Shown piece by piece: positions 1 to 6,074 of a DNA stretch of 9,633 nucleotides; the stretch's first letter is position 1; every line of letters begins with the position of its first letter. Made by a program: the position numbers and the translations under genes. The notes beneath the pieces are model-generated. The model had not been told where the DNA came from, did not search any database, and worked only from the letters and a program-made list of their open reading frames with translations. Source of the DNA: Euzebyaceae bacterium (GTDB lineage: Bacteria; Actinomycetota; Nitriliruptoria; Euzebyales; Egibacteraceae); contig JACCXR010000239.1 in assembly GCA_013696915.1 (NCBI GenBank), positions 1-9,633 of the forward strand, read 5' to 3'.

Positions 1-3000
1 GCGGATGCCCGCGGGCGCGCCGTCGGCGAAGTTCCCCCCAGCCTGGTCCGCCGGCCGGCCCTGCTCGGCGAGCGCGTCGCCGAGCCACCCCTCGCGCCAC
101 GCCCGCATCAGCCGGCGGAGGTCCCACACGGACTCGGCGTTCAGCGACACCCCGCGCCGGCCGGTGCGGTGGACGGTGCCCTCGACGACGAGCAGCCAGG
201 TGTGGAACACCGTCCACGCGCAGCGGTCGTGGACGGACTCGAAGAAGGTCGCGTCGCTGACGCCGGTCGCGTCGTCCAGCGACAGGAAGATGATCCGCTG
301 TCCCGAGCGCACCGGCGGGGTCTGGGTCGCGACCTTCACGCCGGCGACGCGCACCCGCTGACCGTTGCGGGTGGCCAGCAGATCGACGGCGCGGGTGACC
401 TCCAGGGCGTCGATCAGGTCGTCGTAGAACCGGATGACATGGGTGGACGCGTCCATGCCGAGCACCTCCAACTCGGCGCGGACCCGCTCGCTGGGGCGGT
501 ACTCGGCCAGTCCCGGCGGCCCCTCGGGGGCGAGCAGCCCGAGCTGCTCGGGTGCGCGCGGATTCCTGACCTTGTGGCGGGTCAGGCCCGACCACCGCTC
601 GCTGACCTCGAGCAGCAGGTCGCGGCGCGTGCGGACCAGCCCGACGCCGGCGAGCTCGTCCAGCGCGCCGGCGTGGACGAGCGCCTCGGCGACCGGCTGG
701 GACAGCGCCGCCCGCCGGCGCAGGTCCTCGACCGCGACGAACGGCCGGCCGGCGAGGAGGCTGTCGATCATGCGGTCGTCGATCCCGGCGACGTCCTGCA
801 GCCCGAGCCGGATACCGAACCGCGTCCCCTCACCCCGGCCTGTGTCGACCGAGTCGGCGAAACGCGGACTCAGTCGACACACCCCGAGGTCGAGCCCCGC
901 CGGCGGGACGGGCGAGGTGTCCGCCGCGCGCGTCCACCCCTTCGGCAGCCGCTCCCCCGCGACGCCGAGGAGCGCCCAGGCCTCGTCGGCGGGGAGGTGC
1001 TCCGCGCGGTACTCCCGCACCGAGCGGTTCACGTCCAGCGGCAGCACGGCCACGCCAAACTGCCGGGCGTCGTCGAGCAGCAGCCGGCGCGGGTACATCC
1101 CCGGGTCGTGGGTGAGCAGGCCGGCGACGAACTCGGGCAGGTAGTGGGCCTTCAGCCACGCCGAGCGGTAGGTGGGGACCGAGAACGCGGCCGCGTGGGC
1201 CTTGCAGAACCCGAACGAGGCGAACTGCGCCAGCGCGTGCCACAGCGATTCGGCGGTCCGCTCGGGCACGCCGCGCGCGCGGGCGCCGGCGAGGACCCAC
1301 GCGCGCAGCTCGTCGAGTTCGGTGGGATCGCCCAGGCGCCGGCGGACGAGGTCGGCGGTCGCCAGATCGCAGCCGGTGACCGCGGCGACGCAGCGCATGA
1401 CCTGCTCGTGGTAGACGATCACACCGTAGGTCTCGCCGAGCGCCCGTTCCAGGATCGGGTGGGGCATGACGGTCTTCGACAGGCCGAGGCGGCGCTGGAG
1501 GAACGGGCCGACCATGTCGCCCTTGACCGGCCCGGGGCGGAACAGCGAGATGTCGACGACGAGGTCGTCGATGTGCTCGGGCTGGAACTTGCCGACGAGC
1601 TCGCGCTGCCCCGGCGACTCGATCTGGAACATCCCGAGCGTGCGGGTCGACCGGATCAGCTCGTAGGTGGCGGCGTCGTCCCATCCGACCTGCTCGAAGT
1701 CGATCTCGGTCCCGCGGGTGCGCCGCACCTCCTCGATGCAGTGCGCCATGCTCGACAGCATCCGCACGGCGAGGATGTCGAGCTTGCACAGCCCGAGCGC
1801 CTCGACGTCGTCCTTGTCGAACTGCGCCATCGCAAAGCCGTTCGCGCTGCGCTCGACCGGGACGTGGTCGCGCAGGGTCCGGTCGGACAGCAGCACCCCG
1901 CACGGGTGGAGCGCGATGTGGCGCGGGAAGCCGTCCAGCCGCTCGACGACGTCGAACAGCAGCCCGAGCTGGCCGCGGTCGAGGTTGAGCCCGCGCATCT
2001 CCGGCAGGTGCTCCATCGCCGCGCGCACGTCGCCGGCGCGGACGTGCGGGAAGCTCTTCGCGACGTAGTCGACCTCGTTCGCGGGCAGGCCGATCGCCTT
2101 GCCGACCTCGCGGATCGCCATGCGCGCCTTGAAGGTTTCGACCATGGCGACGCAGGCGACGCGGTCCTCGCCGTAGCGGTCGAGCAGGTCGCGGTAGACG
2201 TCCTCCCGGCGGGCGGACTCGACGTCGATGTCGATGTCGGGCAGCTCGTCGCGGTAGGGGTTCATGAACCGCTCGAACACGAGGTCGTGCGCGATCGGGT
2301 CGACGTCGGAGATCCGCAGCGCGTAGGTCACCAGCGACCCGGCGGCCGACCCGCGGCACGCGGCCATGATCCCCTTCTCCCGGATGCGGTCGACGATCTC
2401 GGCGACGGTGAGGAAGTAGGAGGCGAGCCCGAGGCGGGCGACCATCGCGAGCTCGCGCTCGAGCAGGTCGCGGTGGGTGGCGCCCGGCCGGTCGTAGCGC
2501 TCGCGGACGCCGGCCTCGCAGCGCGCGCGGAGCACGGCCGTGGCCTGCTCGCCCATCGCGACGAAGTCGGGCACCCGCAGCCGGCCGAGGCCGAGGTCGA
2601 CCCGGCAGCGGTCCGCGACCTCGGCGGCGTTCGCGAGCGCGTCGGGCCGCTCGGCGAACACCCGCGCCATCTCGGCGGGGGTCTTCAGGTACCCCTCGGC
2701 GTTGCGGCGCGCCGAGTGGCGCGGGTCCAGCGGCACCTGCTGGCGGACGGCGTCCATCACGTCGGCGATACGCGCGTCGGCGGGTCGCAGGTAGCGGGGC
2801 GCCTGGTGCGCGACCGCCCGCAGCCCCAGCCGGTCGGCCAGCCCGAAGCGGGCGCGGGCGCGGTCGTCGTCGCCCGGCGCGAAGTGGTGGGTGACCCCCA
2901 CCAGCACCGAGGCCGGCCCGACGAGGTCCATCCACCGGCGCGCCTCGCCCTCCGCGGCGCCGGGCCGGCCGGCGTCGAGCAGCCGCGCGACCGGCGAGTC

Positions 3001-3720
3001 GTCGGCGAGGAGCACGAACACGCCGGGATCGACCCGACCGCCCACCCGTCGGCAGAGCTGCTCCCAGGTGACGTGCGGGTCGGAGCGCTCGGACTCGAGG
3101 TGGTGGTCGGAGACCGTCCTGCACAAGTTGGCGTACCCGTCCTGCGTTCGGGCGATCAGCACGACCCTGGCGGCGTCGTCCTCGAGCCACGCCGGTCCGC
3201 TCCCCGGTCCCTGGGGGGCGGCCTGGCGGGCGGCACGGGTGGGAACGGGGGAGGAACTGCCACTGCTCCGGGGCCACGGGGGGCCACCCGCGCCCCTCAG
3301 GGGCGGGAACGGCCTTTCAGCCCCGTCGGGACGCGGGTGACCCCCCTCCGCTCGTGGATCCCCCTCCGCTCGCGTGTGCCCCTCCGCTCGTGGGCGTCCC
3401 TCCGCTCGCGGACCGCCCTCATCCGCTCTGGCCCGGCCACCTTCCCTACGGGGCGCTCTGGCTCTGGACCGGCCGGGGCGGGTGGTCGCCCAGCCGGGAC
3501 GGGTCCTGGTGGGCTCGAGGGCGAGGTCGGCGGCGAAGATCGGGCGGATGCCGACGACCTTGCAGGCCTCGGCCAGCCGTACCGCCCCGTAGAGCCCGCC
3601 CCGGTCGGCGACGCCGACCGCGTCCATCCCGCGCTCCCACGTGGCCACGGCGAGCTCGCGGGGCCGGATGACCCCGTCCCGCAGCGAGTAGCAGGTGCGG
3701 GCTGCGAGGTGGGCGAACAT
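1..3720 (-). CDS. dnaE2: Error-prone-type DNA polymerase III alpha subunit (DnaE2-like), 3' end beyond window
   Basis: The frame is open from ATG at 3720 to the left edge (1240 codons) with no stop. It is a C-family replicative polymerase fold. The N-terminal PHP domain (about residues 1-320) is followed by the palm, with RGSAAGSLVTYAL from residue 456 and PDIDID (D495, D497, D499). Next come KLDILAVRML (D648), FGFCKAHAAAF (836-846), a helix-hairpin-helix region (about 968-1030) and an OB fold (about 1115-1200), so little of the C-terminus is missing. Catalytic aspartates are present. PHP metal ligands are lost: HLAART where families have HLHxHS/T, ADRGG for TDHGN, and APRY for a VHY-type motif. 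The FCKAHA motif resembles the Streptomyces-type second DnaE rather than the mycobacterial PESHA type, so the name dnaE2 is by analogy. The start is fixed: an in-frame stop lies at 3778-3780, no other ATG/GTG/TTG lies between, and GGGAG sits about 6 nt upstream. A SOS box in the promoter suggests a DNA-damage-induced translesion role. The product is longer than the roughly 1080 residues of M. tuberculosis DnaE2, mainly from insertions. Confidence 0.93.
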   Translation of the reverse strand, partial: MFAHLAARTCYSLRDGVIRPRELAVATWERGMDAVGVADRGGLYGAVRLAEACKVVGIRPIFAADLALEPTRTRPGWATTRPGRSRARAPRREGGRARADEGGPRAEGRPRAEGHTRAEGDPRAEGGHPRPDGAERPFPPLRGAGGPPWPRSSGSSSPVPTRAARQAAPQGPGSGPAWLEDDAARVVLIARTQDGYANLCRTVSDHHLESERSDPHVTWEQLCRRVGGRVDPGVFVLLADDSPVARLLDAGRPGAAEGEARRWMDLVGPASVLVGVTHHFAPGDDDRARARFGLADRLGLRAVAHQAPRYLRPADARIADVMDAVRQQVPLDPRHSARRNAEGYLKTPAEMARVFAERPDALANAAEVADRCRVDLGLGRLRVPDFVAMGEQATAVLRARCEAGVRERYDRPGATHRDLLERELAMVARLGLASYFLTVAEIVDRIREKGIMAACRGSAAGSLVTYALRISDVDPIAHDLVFERFMNPYRDELPDIDIDVESARREDVYRDLLDRYGEDRVACVAMVETFKARMAIREVGKAIGLPANEVDYVAKSFPHVRAGDVRAAMEHLPEMRGLNLDRGQLGLLFDVVERLDGFPRHIALHPCGVLLSDRTLRDHVPVERSANGFAMAQFDKDDVEALGLCKLDILAVRMLSSMAHCIEEVRRTRGTEIDFEQVGWDDAATYELIRSTRTLGMFQIESPGQRELVGKFQPEHIDDLVVDISLFRPGPVKGDMVGPFLQRRLGLSKTVMPHPILERALGETYGVIVYHEQVMRCVAAVTGCDLATADLVRRRLGDPTELDELRAWVLAGARARGVPERTAESLWHALAQFASFGFCKAHAAAFSVPTYRSAWLKAHYLPEFVAGLLTHDPGMYPRRLLLDDARQFGVAVLPLDVNRSVREYRAEHLPADEAWALLGVAGERLPKGWTRAADTSPVPPAGLDLGVCRLSPRFADSVDTGRGEGTRFGIRLGLQDVAGIDDRMIDSLLAGRPFVAVEDLRRRAALSQPVAEALVHAGALDELAGVGLVRTRRDLLLEVSERWSGLTRHKVRNPRAPEQLGLLAPEGPPGLAEYRPSERVRAELEVLGMDASTHVIRFYDDLIDALEVTRAVDLLATRNGQRVRVAGVKVATQTPPVRSGQRIIFLSLDDATGVSDATFFESVHDRCAWTVFHTWLLVVEGTVHRTGRRGVSLNAESVWDLRRLMRAWREGWLGDALAEQGRPADQAGGNFADGAPAGIR
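841..881. repeat. 41-nt near-perfect inverted repeat inside the polymerase reading frame
   Basis: The left arm is TGTGTCGAC (841-849), C850, GAGTC (851-855). The right arm is GACTC (867-871), A872, GTCGACACA (873-881). The inner bases also pair, GCG (857-859) with CGC (863-865), around an AAA loop. The whole unit therefore folds as 9+5+3 bp with only two mismatches. It is read in frame as polymerase residues 947-960 (VCRLSPRFADSVDT), in the variable linker just before the helix-hairpin-helix region (GIRLGLQDVAGI). No second copy is visible in this window. It may be a mobile palindromic element accommodated as coding sequence, or a chance or selected structure in the mRNA. Confidence 0.8.
3343..3414 (-). 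repeat. Four tandem 18-bp units in the PHP domain of the polymerase
   Basis: On the plus strand the shared core of each unit is CCCTCCGCTCG (the fourth begins TCCCTCCGCTCG). Units are 3343-3360, 3361-3378, 3379-3396 and 3397-3414, with a degenerate fifth from about 3415. Read on the minus strand each unit gives six residues ending RAEG: GPRAEG, RPRAEG, HTRAEG, DPRAEG (residues 103-126). The 18-bp period keeps the polymerase frame. The repeats lie inside a longer Pro/Arg/Gly-rich, probably disordered stretch (about residues 71-155) between the conserved PHP segments GIRPIFAADLALEP and DDAARVVLIARTQDGYANLC. Confidence 0.9.
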
Positions 3721-3762
3721 GCGGCGCTCCCGACCGCCACGGCGTGGGAAGGAGCCGCCTGA

Positions 3763-3778
3763 TCGAACTGGCGTTCGT
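3763..3778 (-). promoter_or_regulatory. LexA-type SOS box upstream of the dnaE2-like gene
   Basis: The plus strand reads TCGAACTGGCGTTCGT, which is ACGAACGCCAGTTCGA on the minus strand. This has the actinobacterial SOS-box form CGAAC-N4-GTTCG with both half-sites intact and one flanking mismatch from the full palindrome TCGAAC-N4-GTTCGA. It lies 42 nt upstream of the ATG at 3720, immediately downstream of a candidate extended -10 element. LexA bound here would cover the expected transcription start. No LexA gene is in the window, so binding is inferred. Confidence 0.82.
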
Positions 3779-3779
3779 C

Positions 3780-3788
3780 AGCGTATCA
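3780..3788 (-). promoter_or_regulatory. Candidate extended -10 promoter of the dnaE2-like gene
   Basis: The minus strand reads TGATACGCT, fitting the extended -10 form TGnTAnnnT. It ends one base before the SOS box, so transcription would start within the box. No good -35 hexamer is seen 16-18 nt upstream, which is tolerable for an extended -10 promoter. The assignment rests on motif and position only. Confidence 0.45.
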
Positions 3789-4133
3789 GACTGGGGGCGC
3801 CGATGAGCCCGACAGACCAGCACCCATGGCCTTGTCCACGAACTGCGGCGCAAGGTGCCTACCGAGTCAAGATCCCCGCCTTGGGGCCGTACCCATGGTG
3901 ACTGCCCTCGACCACAAATTCGAGCAGGTCGGCGGCGGAATCCACCGTTCCGCGTTGGATCCTCACGCCGCCGAGGCGGACTTCGCGCGCCTCGGCGCGA
4001 GGCCCGACCTCGAGCACGTCACGGCCCTGCGCACCGCCCCTCGCCCACGACCTCGCAGCGCCGGGGGTCGGCGGCACCGCCGTGACGACACCGCACGGGG
4101 TCTCCCACCTACCCGAGTGGATCGATCGACGGG
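3789..4133. other. Region without a confident gene between mazF and the polymerase promoter
   Basis: Open frames exist on both strands, but none matches a family I recognise. On the plus strand a frame from ATG 3895 (MVTALDHKFEQVGGG) looks protein-like with high G/C at third positions for about 47 codons. A plausible continuation (GGTAVTTPHGVSHLPEWIDR, about 4067-4126) is in the +1 frame, so a decayed, frameshifted gene fragment is possible. The exact antisense frame on the minus strand, ending at the stop 3859-3861 (…DSAADLLEFVVEG…), looks equally protein-like, so the coding strand cannot be decided. The region also holds a 10-bp hairpin at 3969-3997. Confidence 0.5.
3969..3997 (-). terminator. 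GC-rich hairpin downstream of mazF, possible terminator
   Basis: The arms CGCCGAGGCG (3969-3978) and CGCCTCGGCG (3988-3997) are exact reverse complements, giving a 10-bp stem with a 9-nt loop. A competing smaller stem, GCCTCG/CGAGGC, lies at 3989-4003. There is no T-run on the downstream (low-coordinate) side, so this is not a classical intrinsic terminator. It could end the mazEF transcript about 140 nt after the toxin stop codon. Hairpins of this size also arise by chance in GC-rich DNA. Confidence 0.3.
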
Positions 4134-4466
4134 TCACGACGTTGCGGCGATGCCGAGGAAAACGACGACCGCGCGATCGAGACGCACCACGTCCGGCCCG
4201 TCGAGGACGCCGATCCTGGTCCCGAGCTTGGTTCGGGAGACCGTGGTGATCTTGTCGACCATAAGCCGGCAGGCCTTCCGCAGGCCGTTGCCCGCGGTCG
4301 ACTCGATGTCCAACCGGAACAGCGGCGCTTCGGTCGGGTCGGTGGTGAACGGACAGATCGTGACGGAGTCGGTATCGAAGCGATCGTCTTGGAGGATCAC
4401 AGCGGGTCGCGGCTTGCCGGCGTAGTCCGGACCGCCGGACACGGTCCAGATCTCCGCTCGTCTCAC
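4134..4466 (-). CDS. mazF: MazF/PemK-family endoribonuclease toxin
   Basis: The 110-residue product is full length for the MazF family of sequence-specific, ribosome-independent mRNA interferases. It starts MRRAEIWTV and has the family GKPRPAVILQDD segment with the conserved Arg (R20). CPFTTDP (38-44) supplies the conserved Thr/Ser of the active site, and LMVDKITTVSRTKLG (68-82) is the segment at the dimer and RNA-binding side. The start codon is GTG (4464-4466), overlapping the antitoxin stop in the sequence GTGA, which indicates translational coupling in one operon. The reading frame and catalytic residues look intact, so the toxin is probably functional. The RNA target sequence cannot be predicted. 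Confidence 0.93.
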   Translation of the reverse strand: MRRAEIWTVSGGPDYAGKPRPAVILQDDRFDTDSVTICPFTTDPTEAPLFRLDIESTAGNGLRKACRLMVDKITTVSRTKLGTRIGVLDGPDVVRLDRAVVVFLGIAATS

Positions 4467-4675
4467 TCGCCCGGCCAGGCAGAGACCGCGTCGATGAACG
4501 CCTGGTCGTCGGCGGCGTCGGCGCTCGCGGCGACGGTGCGGGACTGGCGGTGCGCTTCCTCGGCGAACCCTGGGGCACGGACGTCGGGTACCCAGATCTG
4601 GAGGGGGCGAAGGCCTTGTGCTCGTAGCCGTGCTCGATGTTCGCGGACCCTCGCGCGAGAACCCGTGTCGGCCAT
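4463..4675 (-). CDS. mazE: MazE-family antitoxin (DUF3018-like)
   Basis: The 70-residue product starts MADTGSRARVREHRARLRAQ and continues GLRPLQIWVPDVRAPGF, AEEAHRQS and DDQAFIDAVSAWPGE. This pattern fits the short actinobacterial and proteobacterial MazE antitoxins often annotated as DUF3018. The basic N-terminal part is the expected DNA-binding region. The acidic, Trp-containing C-terminal tail is the expected toxin-binding part. The frame is open upstream to 4747, but ATG 4675 is preferred: the family begins at this point and a strong GGGGGAGGG ribosome-binding site lies just upstream. The upstream extension also runs through the promoter palindrome. The stop overlaps mazF by four bases. 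The protein should neutralise MazF and, with it, repress the operon. Confidence 0.9.
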   Translation of the reverse strand: MADTGSRARVREHRARLRAQGLRPLQIWVPDVRAPGFAEEAHRQSRTVAASADAADDQAFIDAVSAWPGE

Positions 4676-4701
4676 GACGACCCTCCCCCTTGTTCGTCCG
4701 A

Positions 4702-4721
4702 CGTTACATGTAACGATAGCA
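4702..4721 (-). promoter_or_regulatory. mazEF promoter with palindromic operator
   Basis: CGTTACATGTAACG (4702-4715) is a perfect 14-bp palindrome, AT-rich against its surroundings. It overlaps a candidate extended -10, TGCTATCGT on the minus strand (4713-4721). No strong -35 is visible. The palindrome lies 26 nt upstream of the mazE start and covers the likely transcription start. This is where a MazE or MazE-MazF complex would bind for autorepression. The operator role is inferred from symmetry and position. Confidence 0.6.
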
Positions 4722-4809
4722 GGTTGCCGGCGACGCGTCTGAGGCACGCCGACGGCGCGCGGCGGCCTCGGCCAGCGGACCGCTTCCGTAGAGCCCGTCC
4801 CGGAACTCG

Positions 4810-4835
4810 CGCCGCCTGGACCGGGTCCAGCGGCG
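4810..4835 (-). terminator. Hairpin after the L,D-transpeptidase gene, possible terminator
   Basis: CTGGACC (4816-4822) and GGTCCAG (4824-4830) form the core inverted repeat. With C4815 bulged, CGCCG (4810-4814) also pairs with CGGCG (4831-4835). The structure begins 6 nt past the stop codon of the L,D-transpeptidase gene on the minus strand. There is no T-tract downstream, so it would be a non-canonical, GC-only terminator or an RNA 3'-end stabiliser separating ldt from mazEF. Confidence 0.38.
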
Positions 4836-4840
4836 GGCGG

Positions 4841-5965
4841 TCAGGCGTCGATCGAGATGATCCTCGCGCCGACGTCGACGAGGTCGTAGAGCTCGATGAC
4901 GTCGGCGTTGGCCATGCGCACGCAGCCGTGGGAGGCGGACTGGCCGAGCGAGCCGATGGCCTGGGTGCCGTGGAAGCGGATCGCCCCGCCGCCCGACCAG
5001 TTCAGCGCGCGCAGCCCGAGCGGGTTGCCCGCCCCGGGGCCGATGCTGGCCGGCAGGTCGGCGCCCCAGCCCTGGGGGTCCGGGTTGACCCAGGTCGGGA
5101 GGTAGCGCTTGAGCTCCACCTCGAACTCGCCGGTCGGTGTGGGGTAGCTGCCGGTCCCGGTCGCGACCAGCCACTCGTGGGTGATCTCCCCGTCGCGGTA
5201 CAGGTAGAGCTTGTGCTCCTGCTGGCGCAGCAGCAGGACCTGGTCGAACTCGGCCATCGTCACCGCCGGCGCGAACGGCAGCAGCCGGACCGCGACCTCC
5301 TCGCGCCCGTCCGACAGCGCCGCGACGAGGTCGTCCCCGGTCGCGTCCACGGCGACCGCGACCCCCTGCTGATCGGGCGTGAACGTGACCCACCCGCTCG
5401 AGTGGTCCATCGCCGCGTCGCTCGCCGGCCGGTCCAGCTCCGCGGCCAGCCCCGCGACCATCCGCCGCGCCCCGGCCCCGTCCTGGACGACCGTGACGTC
5501 ACGCTCGAAGTCCAGGGTCGCGCCGGTGAAGCGCATCCGCGCGAGGTCGGTCCAGGTCGCGACGTGCGTCGCCGCCATCGCCGCCGCGACGGCGGCCGTG
5601 GCGTCGCTGGTCGCCCCCAGCTCCCGCGGCGACGTCGCCCACCGCCGGCTGGCGTGGACGAGCTCGATGCGCCGGTCGAGCTGCGTGACCACCGACGCCT
5701 CCACGGCTGCGACCGCGTCGGCGGGCGTCGCTCCGCCCACGTCGACGCCGCCGATCACCGCACCGGGGAGGATCCGGCCCTCGTACACCGCAGCGAACTC
5801 GGATGTCTCGGTGGCGGCCCAGGTCACGGCCAGCATGAGGCCGAGGAGGATCCCCGCGAGGCTCCACGCCGTCCCGCGGGCCACCCACGCGGCACGGCGG
5901 ATGGCGCCGCCGCCGCTGAGGACCGGCTGCCACGCCGAGCCGAGCTCGGCGACGCCCCCCGACAT
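4841..5965 (-). CDS. Membrane-anchored L,D-transpeptidase (YkuD domain)
   Basis: The 374-residue product has a short cytoplasmic tail, then one membrane segment (about residues 33-51, WSLAGILLGLMLAVTWAA), placing the rest outside the membrane. Residues about 60-230 resemble the peptidoglycan-binding-like repeat region that precedes YkuD in such enzymes (YEGRILPGAVIGGVDVGG at 61-78). The C-terminal YkuD domain (about 240-374) has HGT (332-334) and SASHGCVRM (343-351), with His332, His346 and catalytic Cys348. The family makes 3-3 cross-links in peptidoglycan or attaches proteins to it, and is beta-lactam tolerant except to carbapenems. ATG 5965 has an AAAGGGATGG ribosome-binding site. It lies 109 nt after aceE, probably with its own promoter, and is not obviously related in function to its neighbours. 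The catalytic set is intact. Confidence 0.93.
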   Translation of the reverse strand: MSGGVAELGSAWQPVLSGGGAIRRAAWVARGTAWSLAGILLGLMLAVTWAATETSEFAAVYEGRILPGAVIGGVDVGGATPADAVAAVEASVVTQLDRRIELVHASRRWATSPRELGATSDATAAVAAAMAATHVATWTDLARMRFTGATLDFERDVTVVQDGAGARRMVAGLAAELDRPASDAAMDHSSGWVTFTPDQQGVAVAVDATGDDLVAALSDGREEVAVRLLPFAPAVTMAEFDQVLLLRQQEHKLYLYRDGEITHEWLVATGTGSYPTPTGEFEVELKRYLPTWVNPDPQGWGADLPASIGPGAGNPLGLRALNWSGGGAIRFHGTQAIGSLGQSASHGCVRMANADVIELYDLVDVGARIISIDA

Positions 5966-6014
5966 TCCATCCCTTTCTCACCGTTTCGGGCACGCCGCCG
6001 CGGCATGCACACGC

Positions 6015-6043
6015 AGGGTACGCCGTGGCCGACCCCCGGTCAC
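6015..6043 (-). promoter_or_regulatory. Candidate promoter for the L,D-transpeptidase gene
   Basis: On the minus strand, GTGACC (6038-6043; 4 of 6 to TTGACA) is followed after exactly 17 nt by TACCCT (6015-6020; TAnnnT-type -10). It sits in the aceE-ldt gap, 49 nt upstream of the ATG at 5965. A vegetative sigma-factor promoter is plausible but rests on weak hexamers. Confidence 0.4.
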
Positions 6044-6074
6044 CACACCGATCGTACAGGTGGACGCGGCCGGA

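Noticed and set aside
830..3277. An 815-codon minus-strand open frame, extremely rich in Arg, Pro, Ala and Gly.
   Set aside because: It overlaps the polymerase in another frame and has no recognisable motif. The correct minus frame carries PDIDID, KLDILAV and FCKAHA.
3291..3305. 7-bp inverted repeat CGCCCCT-C-AGGGGCG inside the polymerase insertion.
   Set aside because: A one-base loop and short arms in GC-rich low-complexity DNA; expected by chance and too tight to fold as written.
3343..3414. Tandem units considered as a CRISPR array.
   Set aside because: The period is 18 bp with no unique spacers, and it is in frame with the polymerase; it is a coding tandem repeat.
169..3762. A 1197-codon open frame on the plus strand.
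   Set aside because: It is the in-phase antisense of the polymerase gene. Its composition (rich in Arg, Gly, Pro, Val, Asp, Glu without any domain) is typical of shadows in GC-rich DNA, and the minus frame has clear DnaE motifs.
4676..4747. A 24-codon N-terminal extension of mazE from an upstream ATG at 4747.
   Set aside because: It would translate through the promoter palindrome, is not family-like, and the internal ATG at 4675 has a strong ribosome-binding site.
6027..6050. Possible stem GTGG-GACC/GGTC-CCAC after aceE as a terminator.
   Set aside because: Only two 4-bp helices with an internal loop and no T-tract; it overlaps the more plausible ldt promoter.
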